64,000 nt of DNA from Adiantum capillus-veneris (taxonomy: Eukaryota > Streptophyta > Polypodiopsida > Polypodiales > Pteridaceae), in assembly GCA_014529385.2 (NCBI GenBank), contig CM043958.1:85107525-85171524 (forward strand), written 5' to 3'. Shown here piece after piece: positions 53,749-64,000 of the stretch. The position numbers were made by a program, and so were the translations under genes. The notes below the pieces were generated by a model that searched no databases, was not told the origin of the DNA, and was given only the letters and a program-made list of their open reading frames with translations. How positions within the stretch are numbered: position 1 is the stretch's first letter; each line of letters opens with the position of its first letter.

Positions 53749-54770
53749 TCAACCAAGAAGAAATAAAAGCTTCTTAAATTTCAGCCATTTAACTAGCGCA
53801 GTCTTGTTTAAAAGAAGTGTGGACCACCAAGTGCGAGCATTCCCCTTAAAGTAAGAGGCAGCTCTCTGAATCTTGGAGTGCTCTGAGTAGCGTCCTCCCG
53901 CGAAAGCAATGTCAAACTGCTGTATAAAAGACAAAGTCTTCGAAGCATCTGAGTATCCTGAAAAAGTATCAAATTTGATCGAGTGTCCACCTTCCTTAAA
54001 CTCTCGGACTTTCTTGCTTTTATCTTCCAGAAAGTCATACTGGTTGGCTTTATAAAAATTCTTCTTGTTCGCATAAAAGTTTCCGTCATCGGAATCTGAG
54101 CTGTCTGTAGACGAGTCCTCAGTAGAACTGTCAGTCTTTGGGCGAGATTTAGCCTTCTTTGCCTTTTTCTTGCCCTTTCAGAAGCGTTGTTTCTTGCTTC
54201 GCTTTTTACCTTTTCTGTCTTCTTCGCTCGATTCTGAAGAGCTAGAAGAACTGTCAAAAGAAGAAGAAGAAGAAGAACTGGGTACTCCTTCAAAGTGAAC
54301 ACACTTCTTCTATTTCTTTGCTTTGTCAAATGTCGATTGACAAACCAAATAACCCGGGAAGTCAGTGCCTTTCTTCTGCTTTTTGTCGTGCTTTTTGGCT
54401 TTCCTTTGCGCGTCAAAAAGCTGAGCAATCCGTGCATCAACCACCTCTTCTAGTTCCTTCTCTGAATATTTCTTGTGAGCAGAAGGTTTCTTGAGAGCGG
54501 GTTTCGGGGGTGGTGTTGTGGTTTTCTGCCACTGCTCGTGCACTTCCTGAAAGAAGTCTAGCTCATATATTTTGTCAATTTTGGGTCCTTCGCAAAATTG
54601 AGCATCATCTTTGTTGCATCGCCGATCAATTGATGACGCTCCATCTCTCGTCGCTCCGCTTGAGTAGGCCGAGGCGGGCCATACTCTGTGCCGGAATCTT
54701 CATTGTGATCCCTGCCCGCATCTCCAGATGTAGAGGGAGTTGACAAATTCTTGCGTGAAGCCATAGGTGC
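53749..54770 (-). pseudogene. Chromovirus D gag N-terminal part
   Basis: Starts MASRKNLSTPSTSGDAGRD near 54765, then AKDPKLTKYMS, HEQWQKTTTPPPKPALKKPS, a poly-Ser/Glu/Lys-rich linker, and the gag core SFIQQFDIAFAGGRYSEHSK and GNARTWWSTLLLNKTALVKW (53749-53934). Frameshifts near 54555, 54310 and 53760 separate the blocks. Confidence 0.75.
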
Positions 54771-54823
54771 CGCGGGAAAAAAAATTTGGGGATCGGATTT
54801 CCCGTAGAAGAGAATTCGGTCGT

Positions 54824-54835
54824 GCTCTGATACCA
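54824..54835 (-). other. Primer-binding site of chromovirus D
   Basis: TGGTATCAGAGC on the minus strand, between the LTR and gag. Confidence 0.9.
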
Positions 54836-54836
54836 C

Positions 54837-55404
54837 TATAACAGACTTGGACACTCCAAGTCAAGAATCAATCGCGACAGCACCAAATAACCACTTTAAA
54901 ACAATTCATAGATCACAATAGATTTGCACTGGCCTGGCGGAGTTCCGTGCCTAGAGATATTGGCCCCAAAGACTGGCGCCCCTTTCGGTATTTCTTTATG
55001 TATTAAATCAATGTCAAAGTACAAAGAGCGGTTAGGGTTTCACTCTCACTCTGCGTCCAGATGCTCTGTAGAGTGAGCCCTAAACCGTTTACTAAAGGTT
55101 ACAAGGGATGCCCAAAAGCAGAGCCCCAAAAGCTTCCAGTTTAAAAGCAACAATTCTCTCTCTCTCTCAAGAGAGTAAATAAAGCAAATCAGCTCTCTCT
55201 CTCTCTCTTATTCAAATTGCGTACCCAAAAAAGCTGCAATTTTGTGTCGCTAGGAGGAAAAAGCAACTTCCGCAATTTCCGGAAATCCGTACGCTGGCCA
55301 CGTGGCAGTTTCAGCCGCTTTAGGGTTTCAGCCAGAAAATTAGGGTTAGGGTTTCCAGAAATTAGGGTTTCCGCTGTTGGTAGCCACGTCATCACTTTGT
55401 GACA
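54837..55404 (-). repeat. Chromovirus D 5' LTR with telo-box motifs
   Basis: About 568 bp from TGTCACAAAGTGATGACGTG (55404) to ...GTTATA (54837). Read in the sense direction the first 100 bases contain four copies of AAACCCTAA or AACCCTAA, the plant telo-box word found in promoters. A GAGAGA tract marks the place where LTR C took its LINE. Confidence 0.8.
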
Positions 55405-56158
55405 ATTGCTCACAAGGCCGTAGCAGTGGGCAGGTGGTTGGAGCACAGTGGCCACCCCTGAGCGTGCACAGCATGTGGTCATCATAGAGAGACACAGAGG
55501 CATTGCCTATGGGATTGTCCCATGGCACAAAAAATATGGCTGCGAGTCCTTCGTTTGCTCCCCTCACTAGGTACAACTAGACAATTTACCTGGGGCTCGC
55601 CATCATGGTCCACCACCCTCGTGGGCCCACCACTCCAGTACAAGATAGAGTCAGTCAGCATGATGCAAGATGATCGACCACGACTACGCCCAGCCTTGGA
55701 GGTGACCCCCCAGGTCTGGAGACAGGAGGCCGACGGCCGATGGGCCCTCATCAGCAGCCTGACACTGTGGTTCATATGGCGGGCCCGTTGCTTTCGCATT
55801 TTTGAGGCTAGAGCAGTTCCACTTGCCGAGACAATACGAGACATTTGGCTAGAGCTCGTACACACCCTACGAGGCCAGTTTGACCAGCTTCAGGGTGGAT
55901 CGGACCGCATGAGGGAGCGTTGACAGGCCTTCTTACGGTTGTGGAGTTTGGGCCCCTTCTTCACCATTGAGCAGGGGACCCCTCCATGGCATTACCGCCC
56001 ACCAATGTGGTTCTTCCCACCTCCCATCTCCTGATCTAGCCTACATTTGTACATATATATTCAGCTGTTTCCCTCATGTATCTTTCCCTTCGGGGGTGTT
56101 GTAGCCCAATGGGCTATTTTTAACTAATAGAAGGATCTCTATTTTGCAAGAAAAAAAA
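55405..56158 (+). pseudogene. LINE, 3' segment of the split copy, with poly(A)
   Basis: Plus strand: AHKAVAVGRWLEHSGHP, a CX2CG...ETQRHCLWDC zinc finger (zf-RVT pattern), PMAQKIWLRVLRLL, then LTLWFIWRARCFRIFEARAV. It ends in a poly(A)-like run at 56149-56158. It continues logically from the LINE block that stops at 35393, so the two are probably one insertion. Confidence 0.65.
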
Positions 56159-56751
56159 AGTCTATTGCACCGTGCCTTTGCGTTTTGCTGATCCCTCTCC
56201 TTCTCTGCCTTCTCCTGCCCTAGGCAACTCCTCGTGCAACTTCTTTGTAGATCCAAGAGAACCCTGCGACAAGGTTGCTTTTGGAGATTCCACATTCGGA
56301 GGCTGTCCACCATTGGAGATGAGAAGTTGTGCACTTGTTGCCGCTATTTTCAGCATATCTGTCCATCTTCTGCTGCTACTTCTGACAACACCAGGCTTGC
56401 AGCAGCACAGTGACAGCCTGGAAACCCTATCGTAGCGCAGATCATTTCGAGGTCTGTGTGATACGTGCGAGAGCACAACTACATGCTACAAGTGCAGTGG
56501 CTAGGATTTGCATTGCAGAGACCCGCAGGTTGGGTTTTGCATTGGCTGATTTACGTAGCTTAAGGTTTGCGCGTGCCAGACAACGTCTCTATGAAATGTT
56601 TTAAGGCGGAAACGTTTCACTCTTGAAACGTGTTGTTTCCCTACGAAATGTTTTGCCACGTGTCCAACTGTGGAACCATACTCCCAAACGCGTCTAAGTC
56701 TGATTGATGTATGATTGGGTTTTTTGGACAATTCCAGCTAGCCTTCCCCCT
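56159..56751. other. Intron sequence, no recognised feature
   Basis: A Pro/Ser/Leu-rich open stretch at 56172-56435 has no family signature. Otherwise nothing supported. Confidence 0.4.
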
Positions 56752-56930
56752 TGTAGCAGGGCTACAGTGTCACTGGCATGGGATAGACAGTCAGTTACAG
56801 TTGGGCTGGAGTTCACACTGGACGGACTCTGGCCTGGGCAGTGACACGTGGCAAGTGATACGGATAGTGGTTCAGTGGACACCGTGGTCAGCTCACCACT
56901 ACAGTTTGGAGATAGACTTAGCTGAACTGG
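56752..56930 (+). repeat. Partial LTR of the element E family
   Basis: Starts TGTAGCAGGGCTACAGTGTC and matches the first 190 bases of the E LTR (shared CACACTGGACGGACTCT and GGAGATAGACTTAG-type blocks), then diverges. Confidence 0.65.
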
Positions 56931-57869
56931 ATATTTTGTGTGTTTTTCCATTGCAATCTATGGTTTTGTGCTTCTCTATATTGTTTAAGTGTCATATGTA
57001 GACTGTTTTTAGTGTGCTGTATGAAATCCGAGGTATACTTCATTAATGCTTCTGCACCAGGTCGAGTCCAACGTATGGAAAAACTATGGAGCAGATTGAG
57101 CAGAGTGAAACGTAGGACCGAGGTGTGCATAGATGGATTTCAAAAAGCCCTAGAAGGTATAAAGTATGGTAACTTCTGGTTGGTAAAATGGCACGTGTTT
57201 CACTTGATTAGCGAAACATTTCAAGGCTCAGAGCGTTTCACCTATCTCGTGCTAAAACACATTTCATGGCGACCATGGGCTAGAGCAGGGTTCAACTAGG
57301 GTTTCAGCCCCCAGGATACGTGCGGCTTCCCTTCTCCTCCTCAAGGAGGCTTTACTAATGTCTCAAGAGAAGCAGAAAAGAGTCATAGACAAATAGCTAA
57401 AACAAATCAAGATCCAAGTCAATTGTTTGGTTTTGCTATATTTCAAAAAGAAAAGGCTTCTCACAATGTGAAGGGCAAAAACGGTCATGACCCTATGTTA
57501 AGTTGAGTCGATAGTTAAGGACCTTTTCAGGTGATATTAACCCGTCCTGGCGTTCCACTCGTATCTCCACCTGCTTTTGGAGTGATATACTTCTAGTTGT
57601 GTATCAAGGAACCAAGGCTTACGTGCTTCATACTAATATACAAAACTTTGTGGATCAAGATTTAATCTTTCAGGATTCTAACATTTAATGAGGGTGTGTC
57701 ACCCTCTGTCTCTTAGCAATTCAAATTCATGTGGCTTTATGTTGTGATCCTTTTTTTGTTTGGATGTGAATGTTCATGAAGTTCAATCTACTATACAATG
57801 ATTTTTTGCAAAGGCTTGAAACGCGTTTCAATTCAGACTGAATATTTTGTTGTTGCTTTTTTTTTGAAG
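56931..57869. other. End of CDC48B intron 1
   Basis: Non-coding. A repeated GAAACGTTTCA/GTGTTTCAC word occurs at 56600-57260. Pyrimidine tract and acceptor at the right end. Confidence 0.5.
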
Positions 57870-57914
57870 TGGCCAAGAGGACTTCTTTTGTACGGACCCC
57901 CTGGTACTGGAAAG
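57870..57914 (+). CDS. CDC48B: CDC48B exon 2 (Walker A)
   Basis: 45 nt, phase 0 at both ends, encoding WPRGLLLYGPPGTGK: the complete Walker A (GPPGTGK) nucleotide-binding loop of the first AAA domain. Acceptor TTTTTTTTTGAAG|TGG and donor AAAG|GTATTC. The sequence is identical in pattern to the plant CDC48B WPRGLLLYGPPGTGKTSLV block, and the next exon supplies TSLV. Confidence 0.85.
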
Positions 57915-58140
57915 GTATTCTAGTGCTTAGCACCAGCTTGTAGTAGGTGACGTTAAGGTCTATGCTGATGGTTTCTGTTTATTCTGATTCTTGATAAATG
58001 TGCCTTAAGTGATTTCTGTAGTGCTGCATTGAGTAATATTATTGGTTCCTTGTACATCTAGTTTGGGTGTATGGAGGTGTATCTACTAATTGATGCGTCT
58101 AGGTTTTTTGTGGCTGATTGGTGTTCGCCTTTGCTTGCAG

Positions 58141-58196
58141 ACCAGCTTGGTACATGCCATGGTTCGCGAGAGTGGTGCACACCTTATCAGTATAAG
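58141..58196 (+). CDS. CDC48B: CDC48B exon 3
   Basis: 56 nt after acceptor TTGCTTGCAG, encoding TSLVHAMVRESGAHLISI plus two bases (AG), then donor GTGCTC. It follows Walker A directly in the CDC48B family (TSLVRAVVxExxAHL). The next expected exon (about PHSVHRAHAGES) was not found in the remaining 5.8 kb, so intron 3 is also long or the gene is broken beyond here. Confidence 0.8.
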
Positions 58197-58850
58197 GTGC
58201 TCTTTTTCATCATTCATCCTCTCTGAGTTTATGACTGCTCTGAATAGATATAATGGTTAGCACAGTGGATTTCTGCAAAAGGGTAGAGCTACTTGAATTC
58301 TGACATTTATTCTATCTTTCTTTATTTTATATCTTCCTTCTCTTTGGATAAAGCAGATCCAACGGTATTCTACAAACCGTACAAGCTATTCAAATGCAAT
58401 CAATTGAGTTATGCATAAGCCCATATGCTTTCCCTTGAAATCACAGTCATCATTTCCGGGGAAGGTGTTGGGAGGCAAGATACATTTCCATCTAGAAGTT
58501 TTCTGGAAAAATACTTGATGCATATTTTTGATATATCTTGAAAGTGCTCTCTTGCTCATTTCCCTTGCCTAATGTGGTCATGAGGTAGTCTCTTTTCTGT
58601 CAAGGTATAATTAATACTTTTCAAAGATTCAGGTCAATCGTGTGGACTCCACTCAAAGGCCAGTTTGCATTTGGCACACCAAACTTGCCATCAGCTCTGC
58701 TTGAATATCCAAACATCACGGCTTATGGTGTCCTGTTTTTAAGTACGGCATTTATAGGTTAATCCTTGCATTTGCAGGGGCTTTGTGAAATAATTTCTGA
58801 GTACATCCAAAGTTGAGGAGGAGCTGGGGCTCAGATTGCTGTCACATGTG
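58197..58850. other. CDC48B intron 3 sequence, nothing recognised
   Basis: AT-rich, no supported features. Confidence 0.4.
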
Positions 58851-58854
58851 TCCA

Positions 58855-58920
58855 CAGCATGTTATATGCCGATGATATTGTTCTGATCTCTGTGTCACAC
58901 GAGGGATTACACATGAACTA
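58855..58920 (+). pseudogene. Short LINE RT relic
   Basis: MLYADDIVLISVSHEGLHMN: the YADD catalytic block of a LINE reverse transcriptase and a few residues after it, followed by TAG. Nothing else of the element is recognisable nearby. Confidence 0.55.
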
Positions 58921-59164
58921 GGCGACAAAAAGCTGAGAGAAGTTTAATTACTTAGTCACTTTTTCAAGTCTTGGCACTTATATGCACAAACACAGCAAAA
59001 ACAGGTCACCTGCACGACTGTCACGCGCCACCCTTGTACACTTTGTACATGTATGCTTTATTCACTTGTGTAAAGTCCAAAAGCATTAAAAAACCATCTA
59101 AAGTCTTTGGGGTGGCCTGTATCATTTTGCAAACACACGTCACAGGCCTCAACCATGAAGATGC

Positions 59165-59440
59165 TTAGCCGGTGATATTCCCTTCAACCTTGGATAGCTT
59201 AGCCGACAAGTGGTATAGTTACTTTTAGACAGCCATTTTGTAAATTGGGCGACGCCAAAGCAAAGTTTCTGTGAAGCTTTTCAACTAAGTGACTTTCAAG
59301 AGAAAAGGTTCTAGATAAGCTAGGGAACCTTCTACTTTAACAAGATGAAACATTTGCAAAGCTCATGACTAGAACAAATGTCCTAGTGGCCGAACTGTCC
59401 TAGCAGCCAGGGGACTTCATGGTAAAGAAGTGGGTCATCC
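59165..59440 (+). pseudogene. Relic of element E family gag
   Basis: With several stops and indels the plus strand still tracks the E gag: LSRQVV for LADKWY, HFVNWATPKQSFCEAFQLSD for HFATWAALRQQFCAAFRPGD, and FQEKRF for YQEKVL, continuing to the block that gives LVAKLPQQPEG in E. Confidence 0.55.
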
Positions 59441-59635
59441 ATGTCCTCTTTGTATCAATCTTTGTGAGATTCTTTCTGATAATCCCATTGATCTCTGAGA
59501 ATGAGAGTGATGGTGTGTCTAAGGAGTACTGAAAGGGTGGAAATTTGTCTACAGTTAAGCCGTGCAACTGAAACTAGGCTGACATCTGTGCATAACAACA
59601 TCTAGCATCATAAAAGCAGAACATCGAGAGCATTT

Positions 59636-59780
59636 GTTGGAAGTGTTCAAAGCTCTGAGAGAACATAGATTGGTGATCAATTGGAAGAAGAGCAGGTTCT
59701 TTCTACCAAAGTTACGTTTCTTTGGGACACATTGTTTCGTTCAAGGGTGTTAGCTTGGATCAAGTTAAACTGGCAGGCTA
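59636..59780 (+). pseudogene. Relic of chromovirus-type RT
   Basis: EVFKALREHRLVINWKKSRF then FLPKLRFFGTH parallels the D block VFQALRDHKLVINAKKSEFF and FLPEIHFLGH. About 45 codons remain. Confidence 0.6.
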
Positions 59781-60500
59781 ATCGTGATTGGCCTACATTG
59801 ATTTATGCACATGTTTGGGCTTGTGCTCTTACTACATGCGGTTCATCAGACAGTTTCTTGAGTAGAGACTCAAGCAGAAGTTGACTGCTGGGTCCATGTG
59901 TATTTACCAGATCCCCCCAATGACTAGCCCTCCAAATGGCTCGAGGGACAATCTAGCATAGCGATGACTTGGGAGCTCCCCAGAAGAAGAGAAGCAAATA
60001 AATGGAGACACTTGAGAGAGAGAGAGAGGCAGTCAGAGGTGCCTTGAGTTACTATGGTTTACAGATGCAGGAATTCCTTTCATGGGAGTCCATGTCCTAC
60101 TCAGGTGCACACTCCTTTGGATACTATCCCCCTCCTTTCCCTGTGGAGCCTCTTGTCATGTTTACCTATCACCTCCCCTTTGGATAGTTATGATAGAGAT
60201 GATATTCCTCTATCTGTGTTGATGACAGTATGAGAACAGCTTTCCACCTCTTGTATCTGGGAGAGTTGTTTATGTTAGGAGATGTGGGAGGTTGATAAGC
60301 AGGTGCAAGTTTCCAGTGTCCATGTAATGACTCAAACCCTCATAGGTAAACATGACAGCCTAATCGTATGTAGTTTTTTGATCAATTCTTTTTAGTAAAT
60401 GTGACTCTGTCCAGCAAGTATTTTTTCTAATTTATGAGATACATGCTTGAGAAACATGGTTCCTCCATGATAAATTAGATACAGACGGGGAAACATGGGG
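59781..60500. other. No recognised feature
   Basis: A 61-codon open stretch at 60002 includes a GA repeat. No gene supported. Confidence 0.4.
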
Positions 60501-60501
60501 C

Positions 60502-62160
60502 TTGGAAATACCTAACTTCCTGTGGAAAATTAAGGGACTCCTTTTTGCTGATGACCTGATCTTGCTTGCTGATTCACCTGAAAGCCTACAAACGAGCCTT
60601 GACAAGGTGAGTGAATGGACAAAGACCTGGAGTACGAAGTTTGGAATTGATAAGTGCATGGTCATGGTTTTCCACTGTGACCTGCAGGACCTCTCTATGA
60701 GGATCTTTCTACTAAGGTAAGGGGGCCAGTAGAATGGCGGCCCCCAATTCCACCGAGGCTAAAGGCCAATAATATTGCACACGATCATGGCTTCAACGTC
60801 CGGGCCTGCAGCAAATTGGCTAGCATGGCGAATGCGGAGCACACGCGTGATGGGTTCAATTCTGCTCCACTTCTGGCTCCTTGCTGCCACAATACTTTCT
60901 CTCTACTGTTTTGTGATGGAATTACCAACGGGATGGACACACTTGCATAGGAGCTTTTCCTCCGATCGGCACCAGCTGAGCGAAGCAAGATATGCAGGCA
61001 AAAATGCGAATTGTTGGATGTGGTGGAAAAGGGCTGCACGTCAAGTTTTGTGCCATAATATTGGCCCTCTCACCTTAGGGGATGAGATGGTGCAAGCCGG
61101 TGAGACTTACAAGTACCTTAGTATTGACGTAGACTCTACCTTCTCTATTGAACGTATCGTTAAGGAGCGAGCGGACAAAGGTAGGGAGAGCCTGCTCGCA
61201 TGCTAGCACCTACTAACTAGCCGAGCCATCCCCATCTGGTCTTGAGAAACTTTCTTAAGGCGTGCGTTTATCCAGTGATCTGTTATGGTGCGGAGATTAT
61301 GGGGGGCCATGATCAGTGTATGCTCCATTCTTTACAGTGCCTTGCCGCCACCGGGATGCGAATGTTAGGTGGGAAGGGAGCAAGATCGACCTCCGTGGGG
61401 ATGGCGACCCTGCATCAAGAATTTAACATCCCTCCCGTACCTGCATTTTGTGGGGGACAGCGAGCTAGAGCTTTTCACAAGTACTGCTCGGCTTCATCCA
61501 CTTGGATAGGCTCCTTGGTAAACAAGAAGCCTAAGAATCAACTGTTCAAGAAATGGACTTGGATGACCCGAACCGAGAATTGAATGGATAAATACATCTG
61601 TGCAGCTGACTTCAGCTTAGTACGCTACCACGCATGGGACAACTGGGATGAGAGGCACTCGTGCCTTGCGTTGGAACCCAATAAGACGGCCGGCTATGAA
61701 CAGACTCGTGCATACTTATTGCAGCTCAATAGGAGCACTGTCATAGATAGGCGTGATGTTGGTCCTCTTGCGAGTAGGTGGGCTCAAAGTGGCAGATAGT
61801 AGGAGGCGCGGACACAGCGTCTGTCCATTGTGCTCCCAGCTAGACGGTCGATCACTTTCGCACTTGATGATGAATTGCTTAGCGCAGGATGCTCCTAGGG
61901 GGTGATGGCTAAACCAATTTAACTCCACCTTCAACGATATCGACATGTCGTTGGACACGAATGAGATGACCGTTATCCTCCTTGGTGGGGAGGCTTGCGG
62001 GAAACGGTTACCCTCCTGGGTATACTATGAACCGCACTCGAGGAATGGAGCTATAGGGCACGTTCCTGTAGCGAAGTTCCCTGTTGAGGCTGTGGCCCGG
62101 TACTTGAGTGCTCTGCATAGGTGGATGGAGGGATAATGCCCTCCTTTCTATGCTTAAACT
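60502..62160 (+). pseudogene. LINE body: RT palm to C-terminal Cys/His motif
   Basis: 60502-60720 has LLFADDLILLADSPESLQ (catalytic FADD) and WSTKFGIDKCMVMVF. After several stops and shifts come LGDEMVQAGETYKYLSIDVD (61076-61130), ERADKGRESLLA, NFLKACVYPVICYGAEIMGG, TGMRMLGGKGARSTSVGMAT, WTWMTRTEN-stop-MDKYI. Finally comes a CPLC...SHLMMNC zinc-binding motif near 61821-61875. It is a different lineage from the LINE at 35.7-37.9 kb, judging by FADD and the GAEIMGG block. Multiple lesions, no active copy. Confidence 0.7.
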
Positions 62161-63459
62161 TTTATTCAAATCCCTCTCGAGGGAAATGTTGTTATTCTCC
62201 CGCAGCGACGACAGATGAGCGCTTAGAGTCACTCAAATACCTTGCCCCCCCCGGGGGGGGGGGGGTCAGCCTCGCTTTTAGGGGATTGAGAGGTGGAAGG
62301 GAGGCACCACCAATCCCAATGGATGCCACCTGTGAGCCGACGCCCTTTCAAGCGGGTATGGCATTTCCTTTGGGAAAACTGTCGGGTTTCAAGGGCATAG
62401 CCTGGTGAGCAATAAGCTACCTGGCGGAGGAAACTCCAAAGGGAAGGCCGAAGCAAGTTCAGCATTACCTAGGCCTTTGATACGAGGAACTTGGTCGTTG
62501 TCACGCCCATAACTTCTTAGCGATGTGGGTCTCTCAAAAGCTGTCACAAATGGGAGCGCACACGAATAATCAATAAGCTGAAAATAATTAGAATATCAAC
62601 CAAAAGAGACGAGGGAGAAGATCGACATAGTATTGGGGACGAGAAGATGGGCTGGTCCCCCCCTTAAGAGAGAATCTTTATTCAAGGAGAATCTTTTTAC
62701 AAGCACAAGAACCGGAGAAACCCCTCTGTTCTAGATCTTAGACTTTATGGTCAATTCCTTCCTGTTAGGGAAATCCGAGAGACTAGCTCTTAATCCAGTT
62801 ATCCTTCCTGTCCGTACTCAAAGCATGAAGCTCCGCAGATAGTTTCAGATTCCGTTTCCGGAATTCCCGAGCATAGGCCGAAGCCTCCTTGCTCCTTCTC
62901 CGAGGTGGAGTACGTGCAAAAAGCACAAACACAAAAGCAACAAATCGTAGAGCGTATGCACAACTTCACATGTCGCTCCTAGTACAGAAAAGCGACCTCC
63001 GTACTCTAACTTCTCGCGAGCACTTGCAGATTCGTACCGGCATGGATTCCTCAAACTGGGGCAAGAGATGGCTTTGGGGCTGCTTTTATAGGCTCTTGGC
63101 TGTGGCAAAAATAGCCGGTGTAACTTCCCTAGGAATAGCAGATGTAGGTGGCGCTGGAATAGCTGGGAGAGAGAGGAGAGCTGGCGGCAGCTTTTAGAGG
63201 GAGGAGAGAGAGAGATCGCAGCTGCTAGGGCTGTTTTTGGCAGATTTCGGGAGCGCCTCCATTTTTTAGCCAGCCTTATTTAATAAGTGGCTTCCCACTT
63301 AATACCACTTATTAAGTGGGCAGCCGGCTACTTATTAAATAAGTGTGTACCCGACATAGATTTCCTCACGGAAAAGCATATGCTTTCCCGGAAATTAGTT
63401 AAAAACATCTTGCTTTTTATCAAAAGCTTCGTAGAACCATCTTTATTCGTGTGCTTGCA
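62161..63459. other. Unassigned stretch with C8G13 run and hairpin
   Basis: No gene recognised. It holds a C8G13 homopolymer palindrome at 62245-62265 and, at 62499, TGTCACGCCC, which looks like an LTR start but has no matching end. A perfect-to-near-perfect AT-rich hairpin lies at 63276-63343. Confidence 0.4.
63276..63343. repeat. Inverted repeat hairpin
   Basis: Left arm TTATTTAATAAGTGGCTTCC-CACTTAA (63276-63302), right arm TTAAGTGGG (63312) through CTTATTAAATAAG (63331-63343), with a 5-bp insertion in the right arm and a 9-base loop. Confidence 0.75.
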
Positions 63460-64000
63460 TGTCACAAACTGCTGACGTGTCAAGCCACTGAAGAACGGAG
63501 CCAACCTTCAGATTCCGGCCAAGGGGCCAAAACCCTAAGAAAAAAGCAGAAGAAGAAGAAGAAGAAGAAGTTTTACAGACTTACAAAGTCTCGACGAGTG
63601 GCCTATTTTTAAAGAAGAGTTCCCACCAACTTACGGGACCCCGTCCGATGGGGCCTAAGTGACATAAAGGCATTAAAAATAAAGCAGAACACATCAAAAG
63701 ACTTTGCACATCAAAATATGATGATGTGGCACCTGTACGGACATTCCGCAATTTGCGGTAGATTTTTAGAAAAATCCCGAAATTTTAGGAAAGTGTTTTT
63801 TTAGGGTTAGCTTTCTATATTTGATGCTTTTAGGCTTTGGGCCTTTAAATATGAGCTTTGGGGGCCCTCTCTGGCACTCTACAACGCGCAGATTGCAAAG
63901 GAGGTGCTCTCCAACTGTTGTTCTTTGCAAATCAGCAATAATATACAGAAATACCAAAAGGGGCGCCAAGGTTTGGGGCCAATACTCTCTGGGGTGGAAT
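63460..64000 (+). repeat. Chromovirus-family LTR, runs off the window
   Basis: Starts TGTCACAAACTGCTGACGTG, with CCGCAATTTGCGG and AAATACCAAAAGGGGCGCCA and GGGGCCAATACTCTCTGG blocks shared with LTRs B, C and D. The R/U5 end lies beyond 64000. Confidence 0.75.

Larger units (their letters stand above)
30507..57869 (+). other. CDC48B: CDC48B intron 1, about 27.4 kb, filled with nested retroelements
   Basis: Donor GTAATT at 30507 and acceptor ...TTTTTTTTTGAAG at 57869, both phase 0. The interval contains B, C, D, E and two or more LINEs, in both orientations, described separately. That these exons belong to one gene is inferred from sequence continuity across the junction, shared strand and matching phase. 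Confidence 0.7.

Noticed and set aside
62499-62700. LTR beginning TGTCACGCCC
   Set aside because: No terminal CA, primer site or second copy could be located, so it is not listed as an element.

Overview
The window is plant nuclear DNA dominated by transposable elements, most likely from a fern or another seed-free plant. The plant call rests on GT-AG introns, three exons of a plant-type CDC48B AAA-ATPase, an En/Spm-type CACTA transposon with a TNP2-like transposase, and Ty3 chromovirus, Ty3 Tat-like and Ty1/copia retrotransposons. The fern call is an inference from the Replitron-type HUH gene, the degenerate FCP1-like/zinc-finger gene, and long nests and (CT)n/(GA)n tracts. No prokaryotic features, tRNA or rRNA genes, or CRISPR arrays were seen.

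Layout: 1.6-6.6 kb (minus) holds a multi-exon gene encoding a C4HC-type zinc finger and an FCP1/NIF-like HAD domain with altered catalytic residues. Its large intron and its 3' flank are full of GGTACTT/AAGTACC palindromes, and its upstream side is a compound (CT)n(CA)n block. 7.5-11.5 kb is a 5'-end fragment of a Ty3 element (LTR, primer site, gag, protease). 13.2-13.65 kb carries a decayed reverse transcriptase with Penelope-like flavour. 14.55-15.54 kb is the 5' end of a Ty1/copia element. 15.5-18.6 kb is non-coding and may be an LTR-bounded derivative. 19.05-26.10 kb is a nearly complete but defective CACTA element with two minus-strand genes and a 62-bp-arm foldback between them. 28.7-29.8 kb is a broken Replitron-like HUH endonuclease gene.

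From 30.37 kb the window contains the 5' exons of a host gene, CDC48B (plus strand): exon 1 at 30372-30506, exon 2 at 57870-57914, exon 3 at 58141-58196. Intron 1 is therefore about 27.4 kb and is packed with nested elements: a LINE tail joined to a minus-strand chromovirus (B, 31.1-34.2 kb), extra LTR pieces in inverted and tandem arrangement (34.2-34.7 kb), and a plus-strand LINE split at 35.39/55.40 kb. Between the LINE halves lie chromovirus C (35.39-41.27 kb, itself holding a LINE in its 5' LTR), a Tat-like Ty3 element E with an extra third ORF (41.27-51.63 kb), and minus-strand chromovirus D (about 51.64-55.40 kb).

Downstream of CDC48B exon 3 are weak Ty3 and LINE remnants, a LINE body at 60.5-62.1 kb, and another chromovirus LTR starting at 63460 and running off the window. 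Almost every element carries stops or frameshifts. The only gene here that looks intact in what is visible is CDC48B.
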